Part shown: piece by piece, positions 62,201 to 64,000 of the stretch
How positions within the stretch are numbered: position 1 is the first letter of the stretch
How the letters are laid out: each line of letters opens with the position of its first letter
Origin: Chryseobacterium viscerum
GTDB lineage: Bacteria > Bacteroidota > Bacteroidia > Flavobacteriales > Weeksellaceae
DNA length: 64,000 nucleotides
Assembly: GCF_002899945.2 (NCBI RefSeq)
Contig: NZ_PPEG02000009.1
Location: 113,237 to 177,236, forward strand
Direction of reading: 5' to 3'
The notes under the pieces: model-generated
The model's input: the letters and a program-made list of their open reading frames with translations, nothing else
Told to the model about the DNA's origin: nothing
Databases searched by the model: none
Translations under genes and position numbers: made by a program

Positions 62201-64000
62201 TTCTGGAACGAATGACCATATTTCGAATGTAACTGTTACCTCTTCGAACCTTGGAGTTCCTCTAATGAATAATACTTCAGTACAGACTAATTATATAAGC
62301 TATACTACTCCAGAGACTCTTATTACTTTAGATGTTAATTCTCAAAATAATAAAATCTCCGTAGCAAAAGGCTGGACCGGTGCAACAGGAAACGATGCTG
62401 TAACAGCATGGATTGACTTTGACAGAAACGGACAGTTCACAGATGCTGAGAGAATCTTAATTTCTCCTGCCAATACAACAACTCCGGTTACTGCCACTTT
62501 TGCTGTTCCTTCAAATGCATATACAGGACCACTGACAACAACGATGAGAGTTGTACTGAAACGTACAAGTGCTCCTATTATGTGTCAGAATGCAGTAGAT
62601 GGAGAAGTAGAAGATTACCGGGTAAGAATAAGACCTTGCAGCAATGCAATGCCTAATGCTCCTACATTTACTACCACTCATACAACGGCTACTGTTACCA
62701 TTACAGGAACAGGAGTAAGCTACGTGGTAAGATACAGAGTTCAGGGAACAACAGCATGGACACAAGTATATGCTTCTACCCAATTGGGTAACCTTCCATT
62801 AGTCATTAATGGATTGATACCTGCTACCACTTATGAAGTAGAAGTAGCTGCTATTTGTGGAGATATTGTGGGAACCGCCACTCCAATCAAGACATTTACG
62901 ACAAGATGTGATCCAACGCCTCCAAATGTGACCGTGGGTAATATTACTCCAACTACAGCCTTGATTACATGGGCTCCGATAGTACCAAGTTCTACTTATA
63001 CGATGAGATGGAGAAAAGTAGGAACTACAACATGGAATATTGTAAGTTTACCTGCAGCTCCTGCAAACACGTATGTGTTAGGAAGTGTAACACCTTTAGA
63101 GCCTTACACCACTTATGAAGTTCAGATTGCTAATCAGTGTAACGGAGAAACTACTCTGAATCCATATTCTAATCCTAAAGTATTTACAACCGAAAGAATA
63201 TGTCAGATTCCTCCTCCAGGATTAACCATTACACAATTGCTTCCAACATCAGCAGAGATTACATGGGATCCATTCCCGGGAGCAACTTATGTTCTTAGAT
63301 ATAGAAAAGTAGGTATTCCAAGCTGGACAGAAGTACCATCTGTAGTTAATAACCTTGTATTGACAGGTCTTACAGAATTAACGAAATATGAAATGCAGGT
63401 TGTGAATATCTGTAGTGGTACTCCAGGAAATTATACTCCTCCTTACTATTTCACGACTCCTACAGTGATTTACTGTAAGATGAAATCAGAAAGTTCTACA
63501 GGAGAGCATATTTCTAAAGTTACAGTGAAGCCTACAGGTAAGAAAACGATGGAGAATGAATCCGGAGCTTCCACGTATACAGATTATACAGGAGTTCCTA
63601 AAACGTTCATCGAAATGATCCAGGGTTCTACAGACAATGAGATTATCATTGAGAAGAAATGGACGGGAACTACTTATAACGAAGGAATTGCTGTATGGAT
63701 TGACTTCAACAGAAATGGAGAGTTTGATATTAACGAAAGAGTGTACACTTCTTCTCCAAATTCAAACAGCCCTGTTTCCGGTAAGTTCAATGTACCTGCC
63801 GATGCTTTTGTAAGCATGACAGACTATAAGTATGTTGTCATGAGAGTAGCAATGTCAAGAGATGGTATTCCTGTAAACTGTGCAGACTTCAAGAATGGAG
63901 AAGTAGAGGATTACACGGTAAGAATCTCTAAGCCTATCGTTTCTAACCCGATAGATCAGACTGGAATCATGATTTATCCAAACCCTGTAAGTTCAGTATT
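59205..64000 (+). CDS. giant T9SS protein with FN3 and GEVED domains, copy 2 (runs off the window)
   Basis: The frame is open from the ATG to the last base (1598 codons). The signal peptide is almost the same as in copy 1 (MKKLFTSLLLFLGLVFG), but the N-terminal domain (about 24-200) is different. Three tandem FN3 domains of exactly 100 codons (about 59807-60706) are followed by a GEVED-like domain (WVDWNNDMNFNGAGE), an FN3 domain, and from about 61345 the same domain series as copy 1, ending inside the sorting domain (IYPNPVSSV). By alignment with copy 1 the stop should be about 180 bases beyond the window. It is probably an adhesin or surface matrix protein. Confidence 0.9.
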   Translation, partial: MKKLFTSLLLFLGLVFGMSLHAQIVTIGTGTSTQRYPLTPYYGYQRSASLYTAAEINTPGGGSILSVGWEATATMNITFPVKVYLKSVPAATTAITAQSWNTITTGATLVYSANVTSLAVGWNTLQLQLPYNYNGTDNLLVLVETNYGGSGGGSGTAGAGFKYSTATASHMYFEADTTAPTGNGTLSASRPNVQLTFGTPPTCLPMPPGGSLSTGTITATSAVLNWTAYSSAPAGGYDIYYSTTNTAPTAATLPSQNVPSGTTATLSPLVPNTTYYAWVRAKCSATDQSAWSGPITLTTPPTCPPMPATGSLSLGTVTATSAVLNWTAFGYVPAGGYDIYYSTSNTAPTGATVPSLNVPSGTTATLSPLVPNTTYYAWVRARCSATDQSTWKGSITITTPPTCPPMPATGSLSIGTVTPTSAVLNWTAFGYVPAGGYDIYYSTSNTAPTGATVPSLNVPSGTTATLSPLVPNTTYYAWVRARCSATDQSTWKGALSFYTGYCIPTGGTSSTSYYLNNITTTGGISNLNYTANSYTAYVNNSATVISAIPSTSVNVNLAAAGSNTYYYYIWVDWNNDMNFNGAGETILATTSYTATATGTIPIAAGQAPGNYRVRMATSELGVLTACGPANAGNYVDFTLNVIALQPCSATPPSNIAVSNLTASTAVVSWVPAIGATYTLRYKKVTDATWTTINITTPLTSSQLLTNLVDQTQYEVQIATICGGTTGAFSPSVNFTTPPLTYCTAAPTSNTGTSGYINNVTVTPTNTPIMFSNSGSDGYKDYTTDATRIVILERGSGNTNKISVNKYWPGSSSSYGISAWIDFNRNGTFETNERVLNTTASTTTPVTATFPVPNAAGGVYTGTQPTRMRVVMSTSSTNTPCGTFTQGEVEDYPVRFVDPQTCTTAPPTSITVNNISANNATVSWISTTGATYTVRWRVAPSGAWQTATVPAGQNFYGITGLTEQTNYEVQVSTTCGGSTGSYSSSVAFTTPPLSYCQMTGSGTNDHISNVTVTSSNLGVPLMNNTSVQTNYISYTTPETLITLDVNSQNNKISVAKGWTGATGNDAVTAWIDFDRNGQFTDAERILISPANTTTPVTATFAVPSNAYTGPLTTTMRVVLKRTSAPIMCQNAVDGEVEDYRVRIRPCSNAMPNAPTFTTTHTTATVTITGTGVSYVVRYRVQGTTAWTQVYASTQLGNLPLVINGLIPATTYEVEVAAICGDIVGTATPIKTFTTRCDPTPPNVTVGNITPTTALITWAPIVPSSTYTMRWRKVGTTTWNIVSLPAAPANTYVLGSVTPLEPYTTYEVQIANQCNGETTLNPYSNPKVFTTERICQIPPPGLTITQLLPTSAEITWDPFPGATYVLRYRKVGIPSWTEVPSVVNNLVLTGLTELTKYEMQVVNICSGTPGNYTPPYYFTTPTVIYCKMKSESSTGEHISKVTVKPTGKKTMENESGASTYTDYTGVPKTFIEMIQGSTDNEIIIEKKWTGTTYNEGIAVWIDFNRNGEFDINERVYTSSPNSNSPVSGKFNVPADAFVSMTDYKYVVMRVAMSRDGIPVNCADFKNGEVEDYTVRISKPIVSNPIDQTGIMIYPNPVSSV
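59807..60706 (+). repeat. three tandem 300-base FN3 repeats
   Basis: The copies start about 59807, 60107 and 60407; the anchor CCTACATGT recurs at an exact 300-base period. Copies 2 and 3 share roughly nine bases in ten; copy 1 is more different. The encoded units share GGYDIYYST, GTTATLSPLVPNTTYYAWVRA and CSATDQS. Confidence 0.92.
61345..64000 (+). repeat. long direct repeat, copy B (inside the second giant gene)
   Basis: Partner of 56140-58795 at offset 5205. The repeat reaches the window edge and probably continues to the stop codon. The left border is sharp: before about 61345 the two genes are only distantly alike. Confidence 0.9.

Overview
The window looks like a chromosome segment of a Chryseobacterium-type member of the Flavobacteriia (Bacteroidetes). 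The evidence is AT-rich DNA, many promoters with a TAnnTTTG -7 element, several proteins ending in a type IX secretion (T9SS) sorting domain, Bacteroidetes-only families (DUF3276/PUR, DUF2480, DUF6452/DUF6048, bTHX) and a menaquinone-type sdhCAB operon. I see no prophage, transposase, integrase, CRISPR array or rRNA operon. Most of the window is ordinary core genome. The accessory content is secreted proteins and a few small hypothetical families.

Layout: 1-6 kb holds an O-methyltransferase, an NlpC/P60-DUF1648-cupin-waaA (Kdo transferase) operon, and a convergent operon of acyltransferase, GT2 glycosyltransferase and an unknown protein. 6-10 kb has a lipocalin-like lipoprotein and leuS, which carries an unusually long segment before KMSKS. 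10-16 kb is a TonB energising cluster (exbB-exbD-exbD-tonB) followed by a small membrane protein, a PstS-like lipoprotein and a TPR protein, then bshB1 and tRNA-His. 17-21 kb has a T9SS beta-helix protein and a toroid-plus-propeller protein. 21-25 kb has the PUR protein, an ABC exporter and nusB-DUF1573-yajC. 25-31 kb has an SDR, mscS flanked by two YcxB-like genes, and a Crp/Fnr-type regulator followed by purA. 31-40 kb has an astacin-ricin lipoprotein, aspS, an ankyrin protein, a MATE pump, a 39-aa bTHX ribosomal protein gene, DUF937 and a DUF2480-DUF2723 pair. 39-47 kb has lpxB, GH99, comEC and sdhCAB. 47-52 kb has a TlpA-like lipoprotein and rlmD-DUF6452-DUF6048. 52-64 kb has three T9SS cargo genes: an M43 protease and two giant FN3/GEVED proteins, the second running off the window end.

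The most distinctive signals are three. (1) An identical 14-bp palindrome lies in front of both the Crp/Fnr-type regulator gene and purA, in each case 36 bases ahead of the presumed -7 element; this suggests a self-regulating two-gene regulon. (2) The two giant FN3/GEVED genes are mosaic paralogues: about 2.66 kb of their 3' parts is nearly identical at a constant offset of 5205 bases, while their 5' parts differ and the second gene contains three tandem FN3 copies with an exact 300-base period. (3) Several genes have a -7 element ending only 4-9 bases before the start codon, which implies leaderless or nearly leaderless mRNAs.

Some starts were moved to the most plausible ATG where the longest frame began at an unlikely TTG or GTG. 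All functions are assigned by reading motifs and family resemblance; no database search was run.
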